A stretch of 64,000 nt of DNA from Alphaproteobacteria bacterium (lineage in GTDB: Bacteria; Pseudomonadota; Alphaproteobacteria; Caulobacterales; Maricaulaceae): NCBI GenBank assembly GCA_016124665.1, contig WGNH01000006.1, positions 32,708 to 96,707 of the forward strand. The letters run 5' to 3'. Numbering within the stretch: position 1 is the first letter of the stretch; each line of letters starts with the position of its first letter. The notes beneath the pieces are model-generated. The model saw only the letters and a list, made by a program, of their open reading frames with translations, did no database searches and was not told where the DNA came from. Position numbers and translations under genes: made by a program. Positions 26,790-36,194 of the stretch are shown here, in pieces.

Positions 26790-28831
26790 TGGACCGGATC
26801 CTGACGGCCTGGCGCTGGACGGCGGGAGCCGCACTGATCGCCATGATGGCAGTGGTGGGGCTGGACCGGCTCTTCCCCCCGCCGTCGCTGTCCGAGCGGT
26901 CGGTCATCGTTACCGATGAACGCGGTCAGATATTCCGCGCCTTTCCGGTCGAGGGCGGACGCTGGCGGCTGGCAGCCGATCTCGACGGCATTGACCCGGC
27001 TTTCATTGCGGCCCTGATCGCCATCGAGGACGAACGTTTTCATATCCACCGCGGGGTCGACCCCATCGCCATCCTGCGCGCCAGCGCCCATTCCTTGCGT
27101 GCCGGGGAAATCGTCTCGGGCGCCTCGACTTTGACCATGCAAACGGCCCGCCTGCTGGAGCCGCGGCCGCAACGCAATCTTGGCTCCAAGCTGATGGAAG
27201 TCTGGCGCGCGCTCCAGCTGGAAGCCAGGTTTTCCAAGCAGGAAATCCTCGAGACCTATCTGACCCTGACCCCCTATGGCGGAAATCTGGAGGGCGTAAC
27301 GTCGGCCAGCTGGGCCTGGTTCGGCCATGCGCCCGACCGGCTGACCCCGGCCCAGATCGCTTTGCTGATTGCGCTGCCGCAAGCACCCGAAGCCCGCCGC
27401 CCGGATCTGCGGCCGGAAAATGCCCGGCGGGGAAGGGAGCGGATATTGCAAAGACTGGCGAATTACGGAGTCATCTCCAGCGACATCGCAATCGAATCCG
27501 CTGCTGAACCGGTGCCCTCGCGTCATGATTTTCCCGCTTTGGCCTGGCATGCCAGCCAGTCTCTGCGCACGGCATCTGACGGATCATCCTCCGTTATCAC
27601 CTCGACGCTCGACTACACGCTTCAGCTGGAAGCGGAGCGTCTCGCATCGGAAGCCGCCATGGCCGCCGGCCCGGATGTCCAGATATCCGTTCTCGTCGTG
27701 GAAAACGCCAACAGAGCCGTTCGTGCGGCCGTCGGCTCGGCCAGCCGCGCCCGCGCGGGCGGCTGGATCGACCTGTCAAACCGGCCCCGCTCGCCAGGAT
27801 CGACGCTCAAACCCTTTATCTATGGCATGGCCTTCGACGACGGGCTGGCCACACCGCAAACGCGGCTGACCGATGCGCCGCGCCGCTTTGACAGCTATAT
27901 GCCGGAAAATTTTGACCGCATGTTCCGGGGCGATGTCACCGTCGCTGAGGCCTTGCAGCACTCTTTGAATGTCCCGGCGGTCGAAACACTTGATGCGGTG
28001 GGCGCCAGCCGCTTTGCCGCCGGCCTGCGGTTTGCGGGCGCCTCACCATCCATATCCGCGGGGGCGAGCGAAGAGACCGGGCTGGCCATCGCCCTCGGGG
28101 GCGCCGGTCTGACCGTGCGGGATCTGGCAACACTTTACACGGGACTTGCCAATGGCGGCGAAGTGCGTCCGCTGGTCTGGAATGCGGGCGATCTCGGCAC
28201 TGATGCTCAGGGTATGCAGATTGTCAGCGCGGAATCGGCAGAAGAGATTCTCACCATTCTTCGCGGCGCACCTCAACCGTCGGGCCGGGCGCCTGCGAGC
28301 CTGACCAGCGCCGCCCCCTCCATCGCGTTCAAGACCGGAACCAGCTGGGGCTATCGCGATGCCTGGGCGGCCGGAATTGCCGGCGGATATACGGTCGTCG
28401 TCTGGGTTGGCCGGGCGGATGCCCGGCCCCGCACCGGACAGACGGGCCGCGAAGCCGCCTTGCCGGTCCTGTTTGATGTGTTTGATATGCTGCCGCGTCA
28501 AGAAACCCCGCGTGAAGATCGCCAACCCTGGCTGTTGGCGCAGGAAACGCCCGAACCGCTCGCCCGGTATAATCGTGATCCCGCCCCGGAAATCCTTTTT
28601 CCGCCGCATGAAGCCGAAGTCTGGATGGAAACGGACGGGCGCGATTATGTCCTGGCAGGGCGGGCGGGGTCATCGCTTCGCTGGTATGTCGATGGCCAGC
28701 CCGTTTCCGCCAATTCCGCCGGAGAACCGGTATGGCGCCCGGTCGGTCCGGGGTTTTATGCTGTGCGCGCCGTGGACGAGAGCGGCCGGACGGCCTTGTC
28801 ACGGGTCCGGATCATCACGCCAGCAGGCTGA
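26789..28831 (+). CDS. pbpC: Penicillin-binding protein 1C
   Basis: 680 residues. One N-terminal membrane span, then a GT51 glycosyltransferase domain with catalytic Glu in EDERF (80-84), GASTLTMQTARLL and RNLGSKLMEVWRALQLE. The transpeptidase domain has SPGSTLKP (Ser338, Lys341), HSLN and FKTGTSWGYRDAW. The C-terminal 90 residues form the BiPBP_C domain characteristic of PBP1c. Translationally coupled to the alpha-2-macroglobulin gene. Confidence 0.95.
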   Translation: MDRILTAWRWTAGAALIAMMAVVGLDRLFPPPSLSERSVIVTDERGQIFRAFPVEGGRWRLAADLDGIDPAFIAALIAIEDERFHIHRGVDPIAILRASAHSLRAGEIVSGASTLTMQTARLLEPRPQRNLGSKLMEVWRALQLEARFSKQEILETYLTLTPYGGNLEGVTSASWAWFGHAPDRLTPAQIALLIALPQAPEARRPDLRPENARRGRERILQRLANYGVISSDIAIESAAEPVPSRHDFPALAWHASQSLRTASDGSSSVITSTLDYTLQLEAERLASEAAMAAGPDVQISVLVVENANRAVRAAVGSASRARAGGWIDLSNRPRSPGSTLKPFIYGMAFDDGLATPQTRLTDAPRRFDSYMPENFDRMFRGDVTVAEALQHSLNVPAVETLDAVGASRFAAGLRFAGASPSISAGASEETGLAIALGGAGLTVRDLATLYTGLANGGEVRPLVWNAGDLGTDAQGMQIVSAESAEEILTILRGAPQPSGRAPASLTSAAPSIAFKTGTSWGYRDAWAAGIAGGYTVVVWVGRADARPRTGQTGREAALPVLFDVFDMLPRQETPREDRQPWLLAQETPEPLARYNRDPAPEILFPPHEAEVWMETDGRDYVLAGRAGSSLRWYVDGQPVSANSAGEPVWRPVGPGFYAVRAVDESGRTALSRVRIITPAG

Positions 28832-28852
28832 AACACAAACCGGCAAGAAAAA

Positions 28853-28881
28853 CGCCCCGCCCGGACAAGCCGGACGGGGCG
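28853..28881 (-). terminator. Intrinsic terminator for the exported repeat protein
   Basis: Stem CGCCCCG-C-CCGG with CCGG-A-CGGGGCG, 11 pairs with one mismatch and a 5-base loop. On the minus strand it is followed by UUUUU (28852-28848). It lies between the convergent pbpC and repeat-protein genes. Confidence 0.8.
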
Positions 28882-28890
28882 CTGAAACTG

Positions 28891-28910
28891 TCCGGGCCGG
28901 AAGGCCCGGA
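28891..28910. terminator. Second hairpin between convergent genes
   Basis: Perfect 8-bp stem TCCGGGCC / GGCCCGGA around a GGAA loop, directly beyond the repeat-protein stop. There is no U tract in either direction, so it is a weaker candidate, perhaps an accessory to the hairpin next to it. Confidence 0.4.
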
Positions 28911-28917
28911 TCAGATC

Positions 28918-29847
28918 CTATTGACGGCCAAGGATACGGCTTTGAGCCGCGCCATTGTAATCGTCATTATGGCTGTCGAAATCGACGCCACCGGAATGGT
29001 CCTGATAGGACATCGGTGTGCGCGAACGCTCGACGGTCGGGGCGTCGAAATTCGGCAATTCGATTTCTTCGCAGTCCATCATGCGCCACTCATAGCGTTC
29101 GGACTGGACCAGACGATAACGGGTGATGGTCTCGGACCGTCCCTGAACCGTACGGCTTTCAACCGTTGCCGGCTGGGTCAGGACTTCAACCGAATAGGTA
29201 TCATACTCGGCCGGAATCGGAATTTCCTCGACACGGCCCTGTTCAACCAGAACCTCACGCGAGATCATGGCATATTCGGCCGGCGTTTCGATCTCGTCGA
29301 TGCGGGCAGGCTGGACCACGACATTGCGGGTCACGGTACGATATTCGCCCGCCTCTTCGACCAGACACCAGACTTCACCGGTCTCCGGGTCGTAGCGGGT
29401 AATCTGCGCACCGGGCACACGGCCACGCTGCCAGACCATGCGAGGCTCACGCACCAGAACCTGCTCGGTCACGGTCTCATGAACCGCCGGACGAACCACA
29501 TATTCGGTATAGGCTGGGCGGACGAGCACATTCTCGGTCACCGTTTCATAAACCGGCTGATGGACGACATAACGGACACCGGCATCGCGGCGCACATATT
29601 CCTCGATGCGCTCTTCAAGGCGCGGAGGGGCTACGTCATAGGTCTCATAGGCGTCAGACGACGTAATGGTTTCGGTGTAAGGCTCATAGACCGGCTCGAC
29701 ACGCACCCGGGCATAACATTCGCCCGGCGTGGCATTTGACGGTGGTTCCGACGGGAACCAGGACATGTCGTCAGCGGCTGCAACACCTGCGGCCGGTACG
29801 GCAATCAACGCGGCAGTGCCGCTGAGAAGAAGAAAACGTCGAAGCAT
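28918..29847 (-). CDS. Exported protein with repeated Y-x-TVT-x-x-VLV segments
   Basis: 309 residues. Signal peptide with cleavage after about residue 25 (AAGVAAA). The mature protein is acidic and built from degenerate repeats of 20-25 residues: VYETVTENVLVRPAYTEYV, VHETVTEQVLVREP, EYRTVTRNVVVQPARIDEI, EYAMISREVLVEQGRVEEI and EYDTYSVEVLTQPATVESR. The pattern suggests alternating beta strands, and similar segments occur in envelope proteins of other bacteria. Two cysteines lie in the middle and one near the end. A perfect CtrA-type box lies upstream. Probably periplasmic or surface-exposed; function unknown. Confidence 0.75.
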   Translation of the reverse strand: MLRRFLLLSGTAALIAVPAAGVAAADDMSWFPSEPPSNATPGECYARVRVEPVYEPYTETITSSDAYETYDVAPPRLEERIEEYVRRDAGVRYVVHQPVYETVTENVLVRPAYTEYVVRPAVHETVTEQVLVREPRMVWQRGRVPGAQITRYDPETGEVWCLVEEAGEYRTVTRNVVVQPARIDEIETPAEYAMISREVLVEQGRVEEIPIPAEYDTYSVEVLTQPATVESRTVQGRSETITRYRLVQSERYEWRMMDCEEIELPNFDAPTVERSRTPMSYQDHSGGVDFDSHNDDYNGAAQSRILGRQ

Positions 29848-29909
29848 TGGATGCGATCCCCCAAATTCAAAATTCGATGTTCAGACCGTATACCTGCCGG
29901 GGCCGTGAG

Positions 29910-29924
29910 TTAAGCTAAAATTAA
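29910..29924 (-). promoter_or_regulatory. Perfect CtrA binding box TTAA-N7-TTAA
   Basis: TTAA, seven bases (GCTAAAA), TTAA. It is centred about 70 bases upstream of the start of the exported repeat-protein gene, the right distance to overlap its promoter, and it lies in a short AT-rich stretch of an otherwise GC-rich window. CtrA is the master cell-cycle regulator of dimorphic alphaproteobacteria. Confidence 0.6.
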
Positions 29925-29977
29925 TGTTTTCCCCATTTTTGACGTGGAAGGCAGACGCGTCTCGCGTCACAGGCGAA

Positions 29978-30832
29978 TTATTGCCGTTCCAGCCAACTGA
30001 AAATCGCATCCAGGGCCTCAATCTCCGTCAAAAGCGGAGTATGGCCCGTATCCGGCACTTCGACACGGTCGAGATTCGGTTTTTGGCGCACCATCCTGTC
30101 CGCAATTTCGCGCGTGACGAGTTCGGAAAGCGCCCCCCGTACCAGAAGTGTGGGGATTTCACGCAACAGATCATAGGCTTTCCACCTGTCTTCGGGGGAA
30201 GGACCGGCGGACAGTGCTGACAGAATTGCCGGATCATAGTCGGACCGGAAGGTCACCTGGCCGGTCTGCCGGTGCGTCCGCCGGGCGAAAGCCAGCCAGA
30301 AATCCTCTGATGTCTCCTTCGGATGAACATGCCCGTTCACATCCCGGCAGCGCTGCGCGGCCTCCGCCCATGATCGAATTGGCCCGCCCTTGCCGGCGAT
30401 TTTGCGGATATTTTCGACGCCACGCTGATCAATTTCCGGCGCGATATCATTCAGGATCAGCCCCTTCACGCGCTCAGGCGCGGTGGCCCCGGCATACATG
30501 GAAATGCCACCGCCCATGGACGACCCGATCCAGATCGCGGCACCGGAATTGAGTTCGTCGAGCCAGGCAAGGCAGTCCCGGACATAGACGTCCAGACGGT
30601 AGGCCGAAGGATCGTCTGCATAATCGCTCTCGCCGCGGCCGCGCATGTCGGGGGCCAGGACCGGATATCCCTGCTGTGCCAGCCGCGGCGCAAAGTCCTC
30701 GAAATCCCGCGAATTCCGGGTCAGCCCATGCAGGCATAAACAAAGGGGCTTCGCCGCATCACCGGGATAATACCGCCCGAAGAGACGAAGCCCCTCACTC
30801 GACGTCAGCCAGACAGGCCGCTCATCACTCAT
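29978..30832 (-). CDS. Alpha/beta hydrolase
   Basis: 284 residues with an alpha/beta-hydrolase fold: oxyanion LHGLTRNS (about 34-41), the nucleophile elbow GSSMGG, and a terminal catalytic His in DTGHTPLL. DMRGRGESDYA is the usual second block. No signal peptide, so cytosolic. It starts 12 bases after the ferritin-like gene, likely in one operon. Esterase or lactonase roles are possible; substrate unknown. Confidence 0.87.
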   Translation of the reverse strand: MSDERPVWLTSSEGLRLFGRYYPGDAAKPLCLCLHGLTRNSRDFEDFAPRLAQQGYPVLAPDMRGRGESDYADDPSAYRLDVYVRDCLAWLDELNSGAAIWIGSSMGGGISMYAGATAPERVKGLILNDIAPEIDQRGVENIRKIAGKGGPIRSWAEAAQRCRDVNGHVHPKETSEDFWLAFARRTHRQTGQVTFRSDYDPAILSALSAGPSPEDRWKAYDLLREIPTLLVRGALSELVTREIADRMVRQKPNLDRVEVPDTGHTPLLTEIEALDAIFSWLERQ

Positions 30833-30843
30833 GAAACAGTCCG

Positions 30844-31950
30844 CTATTCAGCGTGACCCACAGCCGACACATTGCCCTCGCCGCTGGCCTTGGCGACGGC
30901 CTCCACATAGGCGCGCCTTGCGTCAAACTCTTTCGCCTTGGCTTCGTCATCGCGCTGCAGCTCTTCGGGGTCGAGATTGGCGTACTGGAGGACACCCATC
31001 TCTTCATAGGTCTTCTGTATGTCCTTGCCCCAGATGCCGATATCCTTGACGATCGGCACAATGCGCTGGAACAGCATCTGGCGGTATAGCTTAACGATCT
31101 CGGAGTTTTCCGAATACTCGACACATTCCTGCTCGGGCAGGTCCAAAGCCCGGTAGACCTCACGCGCATCGGTCATCCGGCCGCGCATGAGCCAGCATGC
31201 CTCGACCAGAAACTCCTCGCGCTCATTCCGTTCGGCTTGCGTCAACTGCGGATAATAATCTTTCAGCGAGATCCGGCCGAACGCCACATGGCGGGCTTCA
31301 TCCTCCATGACATAGGCGTTCACCATCCGGGCGAGCGGATTCTGGGCCATGTCGCGGATCGCCCCGAATGCGGCCAGGGCCAGCCCTTCAATGACCACCT
31401 GCATGGCGAGATAGGTCATGTCCCAGCGGCTGTCGCGCAGCGCCTGGTCGACCAGCTCCTGCAAGGGATGGGTCATCGGATAGGCAAGATCGAATTTCTT
31501 CAGCAGCATGCGGTAGGCTTCAACATGCCGCGCCTCATCCATGACCTGGGTCGCAGCATAGAATTTCGCATCCAGGTCAGGCACTTGCTGAACAATTTTT
31601 GCTGCGCACAAAAGCGCGGCCTGCTCGCCCTGGAGAAACTGCGAGATATTCCAGGATTGGGAATGCCGGGTCAGTTCGATCCGGTCTTTTTCACTCATGC
31701 GCTCCCAGATGGGTGACCCGTAGAGTCCGCCCACCTCCGGCGGCAATTCCATCGGGTTTTCGGGGTCAAGCTCTTGCGTCCAGTCGATGCGGTTGACCGC
31801 ATCCCACTGCATATCCTTGCCTTTCTGATAGAGGTGCATGAGGGTTTTGCGGCCCTCATCGAACTCCCAGTCAAAAATGGCATCGAATTCCTGCGGAACT
31901 GTCCAGCGTGGATCGATATCCGGCAGCGGATAAAGGTCGCGTAAGCTCAT
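30844..31950 (-). CDS. Ferritin-like diiron protein
   Basis: 368 residues, largely helical. Two carboxylate/His motifs, DEARHVEAYRML (about 138-149) and EDEARHVAFGRISL (about 216-229), are the ExxH pairs of a ferritin-like diiron site, as in AurF-type N-oxygenases and R2-like oxidases. GEQAALLCAAKIV provides another candidate ligand Glu. Usually annotated as ferritin-like domain protein. It sits with a membrane hydroxylase-family protein and a hydrolase, which suggests an oxidase or oxygenase role rather than iron storage. Confidence 0.83.
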   Translation of the reverse strand: MSLRDLYPLPDIDPRWTVPQEFDAIFDWEFDEGRKTLMHLYQKGKDMQWDAVNRIDWTQELDPENPMELPPEVGGLYGSPIWERMSEKDRIELTRHSQSWNISQFLQGEQAALLCAAKIVQQVPDLDAKFYAATQVMDEARHVEAYRMLLKKFDLAYPMTHPLQELVDQALRDSRWDMTYLAMQVVIEGLALAAFGAIRDMAQNPLARMVNAYVMEDEARHVAFGRISLKDYYPQLTQAERNEREEFLVEACWLMRGRMTDAREVYRALDLPEQECVEYSENSEIVKLYRQMLFQRIVPIVKDIGIWGKDIQKTYEEMGVLQYANLDPEELQRDDEAKAKEFDARRAYVEAVAKASGEGNVSAVGHAE

Positions 31951-32045
31951 TTCAGTCTCCCCGGTCCGTGCAGCATTTCATGAAAGTAAACGCTGTTCAC
32001 TTCTGCGGAGAGTGAGCGAAATCTGAAAAAAACGCAAGAGGGCGG

Positions 32046-32981
32046 CTATTCCGCAGGCGCGGCATCCGGCGGAGTGGCTTTGAGGGTCCGGACCGGCTTC
32101 TCGACCCCCGCCTGCTTCTTGATCACCCTGGTCGTCAGCCGGGATCCGTCCGGCGACCAGCCCGGCGGCGCGAAGATATAGGCCAGCGCATGCCTGAAAG
32201 ACTTTGCCGACCTGACGTCCTTCACAATTCCCCACCATTCGTGAACGGCAATCCGCAGCGGGTTGTAAGTGCCCAGATTGCGGATGATGCCATAGCGGCA
32301 GGGTTCTTCATCCAGTTCCGCCTGGAAGGTGCCGAACATCCGGTCCCAGATGATGAAAACACCCGCATAATTCCGGTCGAGATAGACCGGGTTGGTCGCG
32401 TGGTGGACCCGGTGGTGCGACGGCGTATTCATCACCGCCTCGACCGGTGCTGGCAAACGTTTGATCACTTCGGTATGGATCCAGAACTGGTAGATCAGAT
32501 TGAGGCCGCCACAGAATGCGACCATGGCCGGCGGAAATCCGAGAAGGATCATCCAGGCCCCGAACCAGATGAATTTCAGAGTGAAGATGTTGAACCAGGG
32601 CTGCCGCAGCGCCGTGGTCAGATTGTAATGCTGCGAGGAATGATGGGTAACATGATCCGCCCAGAACCAGCGCACCGTATGCGCAAAACGGTGGGACCAG
32701 TAATAGACAAAATCGTCCAGTACAAAGCAGACGATCCAGACATACCAGGCCCAGCCCAGATCAAAGAGGGCATAGGGCACAAGGAAGGCCAGCCATGTGG
32801 CCCCCACTGCAGCAAACACAATACCGGCAATCGTATTGCCAAGGCCCATGACGAGACTGGCGCCGGAATCCCGGGGCTCGAACTTCGCCTTGCCGGTCTG
32901 CCGAGCGTAAATCAGCTCGGCAATGATCAGCACGATGAAAAAGGGGATGGCGTACTGAATGGGATCAGGAAGATCGGGCAT
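32046..32981 (-). CDS. Sterol desaturase/fatty acid hydroxylase superfamily membrane protein
   Basis: 311 residues, about four to five membrane spans. The diiron histidine boxes HRFAH, HVTHHSSQHYN and HHRVHHATN are all present and correctly ordered, typical of the ERG3/fatty-acid-hydroxylase superfamily. It would hydroxylate or desaturate a lipid at the cytoplasmic membrane. The C-terminal tail is basic with Lys/Arg/Pro. It begins 4 bases after the small membrane protein gene upstream. Confidence 0.9.
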   Translation of the reverse strand: MPDLPDPIQYAIPFFIVLIIAELIYARQTGKAKFEPRDSGASLVMGLGNTIAGIVFAAVGATWLAFLVPYALFDLGWAWYVWIVCFVLDDFVYYWSHRFAHTVRWFWADHVTHHSSQHYNLTTALRQPWFNIFTLKFIWFGAWMILLGFPPAMVAFCGGLNLIYQFWIHTEVIKRLPAPVEAVMNTPSHHRVHHATNPVYLDRNYAGVFIIWDRMFGTFQAELDEEPCRYGIIRNLGTYNPLRIAVHEWWGIVKDVRSAKSFRHALAYIFAPPGWSPDGSRLTTRVIKKQAGVEKPVRTLKATPPDAAPAE

Positions 32982-32985
32982 GGCT

Positions 32986-33396
32986 CTATCTGTCTCCCGT
33001 CAGGCGTGCCTGCCATTCTGCAGCATTTTCCGCAGCCTCAAAGGCGAATTTTGTATTCGGAAATGTGAAATCACGAAAGCGCAAAGCCAGAACCCTGTCA
33101 TCGGCCTCTATCCCGGAAATCTCGTCTGGCGAGATCAGCCGCGTCACCAGAACATCACCCTGCGCAGCGACCAGGCCAATCCGTCCTGTTCCTTTTTCCA
33201 GAATAATCGCGGCGCGCCTGTCTTTGGCCAATATCCCGTCTCCGGGCTCGAAAGCCAGATAATCCTGCCGTAACCGGACCGCAGCATCGTCAAGCGATTC
33301 GACCTGTGACGGCTCCCATCCACCCAGCCAAGCATTGAGTCCGATCAGTGCCGCAATCGAGAGGGCTGATACCAGGATGATAATCAACGAGATCAT
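32986..33396 (-). CDS. Membrane-anchored protein of unknown function
   Basis: 136 residues: one N-terminal hydrophobic span (about 2-25) and a mixed domain of about 110 residues with no motif I recognise. Ends 4 bases before the sterol-desaturase-family gene, so probably co-transcribed and perhaps a partner of that enzyme. A strong terminator separates it from the TonB receptor gene upstream. Confidence 0.65.
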   Translation of the reverse strand: MISLIIILVSALSIAALIGLNAWLGGWEPSQVESLDDAAVRLRQDYLAFEPGDGILAKDRRAAIILEKGTGRIGLVAAQGDVLVTRLISPDEISGIEADDRVLALRFRDFTFPNTKFAFEAAENAAEWQARLTGDR

Positions 33397-33414
33397 AAGC
33401 GGATTTTTGACATG

Positions 33415-33445
33415 AAAAAGGGCGGAGGCAAGACCTCCGCCCTTT
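33415..33445 (-). terminator. Intrinsic terminator of the TonB receptor gene
   Basis: Perfect 12-bp stem AAAGGGCGGAGG / CCTCCGCCCTTT with a 5-base loop, followed on the minus strand by a U tract (bases 33419-33415). It is placed 22 bases after the receptor stop. Confidence 0.9.
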
Positions 33446-33466
33446 CCCTGTTGTCGCAGGCTGTGA

Positions 33467-36019
33467 CTAGTTCCGGATACGGAAGGTCACACCATAGGTC
33501 CGGGGGTCGCCCGGATAGCCATTGATATTGCCTGGCAGGGTCGAGTCGAAGGAACCTTGCAGATATTCCTCATCTGCCAGATTGCGGCCCCAGACCTGAA
33601 CTTCCCAGCGGCCATCATCTGCCGTCAGCCCGACACTGCCATTCAGCAGAGTGAAGGCATCCTGCGTTTGCAGCGGATCAAGCTGGGTGGTCAGGAAGGC
33701 GTCATCGCGGAAATAGACTTCACCACGCAGGAAGAATTCCAGATTGTCGGAAATCGGCCGTTGATAAAGCGCCGTCACATTACCGGTCAGCTCGGGGCTG
33801 CCGCGGTCACGGCCCGACAGATCCTGCACCGGAACCAGCGCCGGTGATGTCGCGCTCGGACGGAAGGTACAGTTGGACGTATCCGATACCGGGCAAGGGC
33901 CGTCTGTGAAGGTGACATACTTGTCTTCCCACAGCCAGATCAGGCCGCCGGTAAAGGTCAGGCTCTCGGTGGGCTGGAACAGGGCTTCCAGTTCCAGGCC
34001 GGTGATCTGGATTTCGCCCGCATTGTCCGGAACGAAGGACGAGCCGGTGAAGACGTTGGTCTGGAAGTCCTCGACATTCTGACGGAAGGCGGCAGCATTC
34101 AGCATCAGTACGTCGCCAATGGTCGATTTCACACCGACTTCCCAGGCCGTAACCGTCTCCGGGTCAAAGGTGAAGCTGCCCACGCGGGCCGCGGCAGAGT
34201 CGAGTGCGAAACCACCGCCCTTGTAACCCTGCGTGTAGGACGCATAGAGGTTGACGTCATCCGTCGCGTCATAGCTGAGGATCAGCGTTCCCGAGAGATT
34301 CGAGTCCGAACGCGAAGAATTGAAGTCCGGTGCCGGTGGGAAGAATTGCAACGCCCCGAGGCCGAGCAGCGTATTGACATTCGGATCAACGGCCGCCGCC
34401 TGGGCGCCCGCAACAATTTGCGCAAAACCGGCCGGGTTGGCGGTCTGGACGAAATTGACATTTGCCGGCGTGAACGGCAGTCCGGTCGCCTGTGTGAAGG
34501 CGGCCGGGAAGATCAGCGCATTAAAGCCGATCTGCACGAAATCCAGCGCCGCAAACGGGTCCTGGATCGAGATGTCCGAACGCGCATCTTTCTCGTCATT
34601 GGTATAGCGAAGGCCGCCGGTGATGGTCAGGCGGTCATTCACATGCCAGTCCAGCTGCCCGAAGAGTGCGAAGCTGTCATTATTCTGCCAGAAGGTCGAA
34701 GACTGACCCGAGCCGGCGGCCAGATACTGCCCCGGCACACAGCCGCCGATGAACGGGCCTTGCGGGCCGTTACACAGCGATTCCACCAGACCGACGGCGC
34801 TGCCCGGCGTGAACGGATTGCCGTCCAGATCGGAGAACAGGTCGGCGAAAGGCCGGATCATCGGCCCCTGGCGCGTGATGTTCGTCGTGTTCAGGTTCTG
34901 GTGGAAGAAATACGCACCGAACAGATAATCCACATTCCGGTCGCCGGTTGAGGTCATCCGGAATTCCTGCGTCGTCGTCTGGTAATCCTGATCCAGGAAA
35001 CGGCGCTGGTTGAAGGGCTGATCCACCCAGTCCGGGTCAATGTCCTGCTCTTCATCATAGGCCCGGTAGGCTGTGATCGAGGTGAAGGTAAATCCGTCAA
35101 ACTCGTAATTCAGCTCGGCCGACAGGCCGCCACTGTCCACAACGGACGAGACACTTCCATCAATGGCCAGCAAGCCGGAAAAAGGATTCACAGGCAATTG
35201 GGTGACGCCAAGAATGGTGAAAGCGCCCGCATTGCCCGGTGAAACGCGGGTGAAGGGAGCCGCGCAGCAATTCTCGTCAATCTGCTGCATGTCACCGATA
35301 ATCCGCAGCGACAGGCGGTCATTCGGTTCGAAGAACAGCTGGCCGCGCCAGCCCCAGCGATCCCGCTCGTTCACATCCCGGCCATCCGGAACATTGACGA
35401 TGAAGCCATCGCGCTGGTTGATGTTGACGTCGAGGCGTCCGGCAATGCCTTCGCCCAGGCCGCTTTCAATCATGCCGCGGAAAGTGCGCTGATTGAATTC
35501 GCCCAGCGTCATTTCGGCTTCATAGCCGAAATCGTCCGAAGGCGTTTGCGTAACGAAATTGATCACACCGGCCGAGGTGTTCTTCCCGAACAGGGTGGAT
35601 TGCGGGCCGCGCAGGACTTCGATCCGTTCCACGCCCAGGAAGTCACCGATCGAGGCCCCGTTGCGGGACCGGTAGACACCGTCCACAAAAACGCCGACCG
35701 AAGGCTCGATACCGAAGTTGAAGGTCGAAGACCCGACGCCCCGGATGGAGAAGCTGGTGTTCGAAGACGAGGCGTTCTGGGCAACCGACAATGACGGCAC
35801 GAGCGTCTGGAGGTCCCTTACATCGCGCAATTGCGACTGTTCCAGCACATCGCCCGAAACAGCCGTTACGGCCACAGGCGTGTCTTGCAGCGTGGTTTCA
35901 CGCCGTTGTGCGGTCACCGTAATGGTGTCCATTGTCTGTGAATAGACTGGAGCCGCCGCAATCACGGCCATCGCCAGCGCAGTCGAACCGAGTGCCAGTT
36001 CGCGAATGGATTTCTGCAT
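33467..36019 (-). CDS. TonB-dependent outer-membrane receptor
   Basis: 850 residues. Signal peptide ending about APVYSQ, TonB box DTITVTAQRRE directly after it, plug domain (VTAVSGDVLEQSQLRDVRDL, VERIEVLRGPQSTLFGKN), and a 22-strand-type barrel ending in YGVTFRIRN with an aromatic residue in the last strand. It imports a large or scarce substrate across the outer membrane. The pattern resembles receptors of marine and sphingomonad degraders; the substrate cannot be read from sequence. It is transcribed away from the oxidoreductase genes to its right. Confidence 0.94.
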   Translation of the reverse strand: MQKSIRELALGSTALAMAVIAAAPVYSQTMDTITVTAQRRETTLQDTPVAVTAVSGDVLEQSQLRDVRDLQTLVPSLSVAQNASSSNTSFSIRGVGSSTFNFGIEPSVGVFVDGVYRSRNGASIGDFLGVERIEVLRGPQSTLFGKNTSAGVINFVTQTPSDDFGYEAEMTLGEFNQRTFRGMIESGLGEGIAGRLDVNINQRDGFIVNVPDGRDVNERDRWGWRGQLFFEPNDRLSLRIIGDMQQIDENCCAAPFTRVSPGNAGAFTILGVTQLPVNPFSGLLAIDGSVSSVVDSGGLSAELNYEFDGFTFTSITAYRAYDEEQDIDPDWVDQPFNQRRFLDQDYQTTTQEFRMTSTGDRNVDYLFGAYFFHQNLNTTNITRQGPMIRPFADLFSDLDGNPFTPGSAVGLVESLCNGPQGPFIGGCVPGQYLAAGSGQSSTFWQNNDSFALFGQLDWHVNDRLTITGGLRYTNDEKDARSDISIQDPFAALDFVQIGFNALIFPAAFTQATGLPFTPANVNFVQTANPAGFAQIVAGAQAAAVDPNVNTLLGLGALQFFPPAPDFNSSRSDSNLSGTLILSYDATDDVNLYASYTQGYKGGGFALDSAAARVGSFTFDPETVTAWEVGVKSTIGDVLMLNAAAFRQNVEDFQTNVFTGSSFVPDNAGEIQITGLELEALFQPTESLTFTGGLIWLWEDKYVTFTDGPCPVSDTSNCTFRPSATSPALVPVQDLSGRDRGSPELTGNVTALYQRPISDNLEFFLRGEVYFRDDAFLTTQLDPLQTQDAFTLLNGSVGLTADDGRWEVQVWGRNLADEEYLQGSFDSTLPGNINGYPGDPRTYGVTFRIRN

Positions 36020-36194
36020 ATTTCTCCCCCTGGATCACCGCGTTTCTCTTGCGGCCTGAGCTTTTATTGCGCCTACTAGATCAAACTTCGGTGCTCTTGT
36101 CAGTAGCGAACGCGCAACAGGCGAGCATCCGAATACATCGGCATCTGCAAGTCGTGTGCCTGAGACGGGTTAACAGGGGGGAAATGATACCGCT

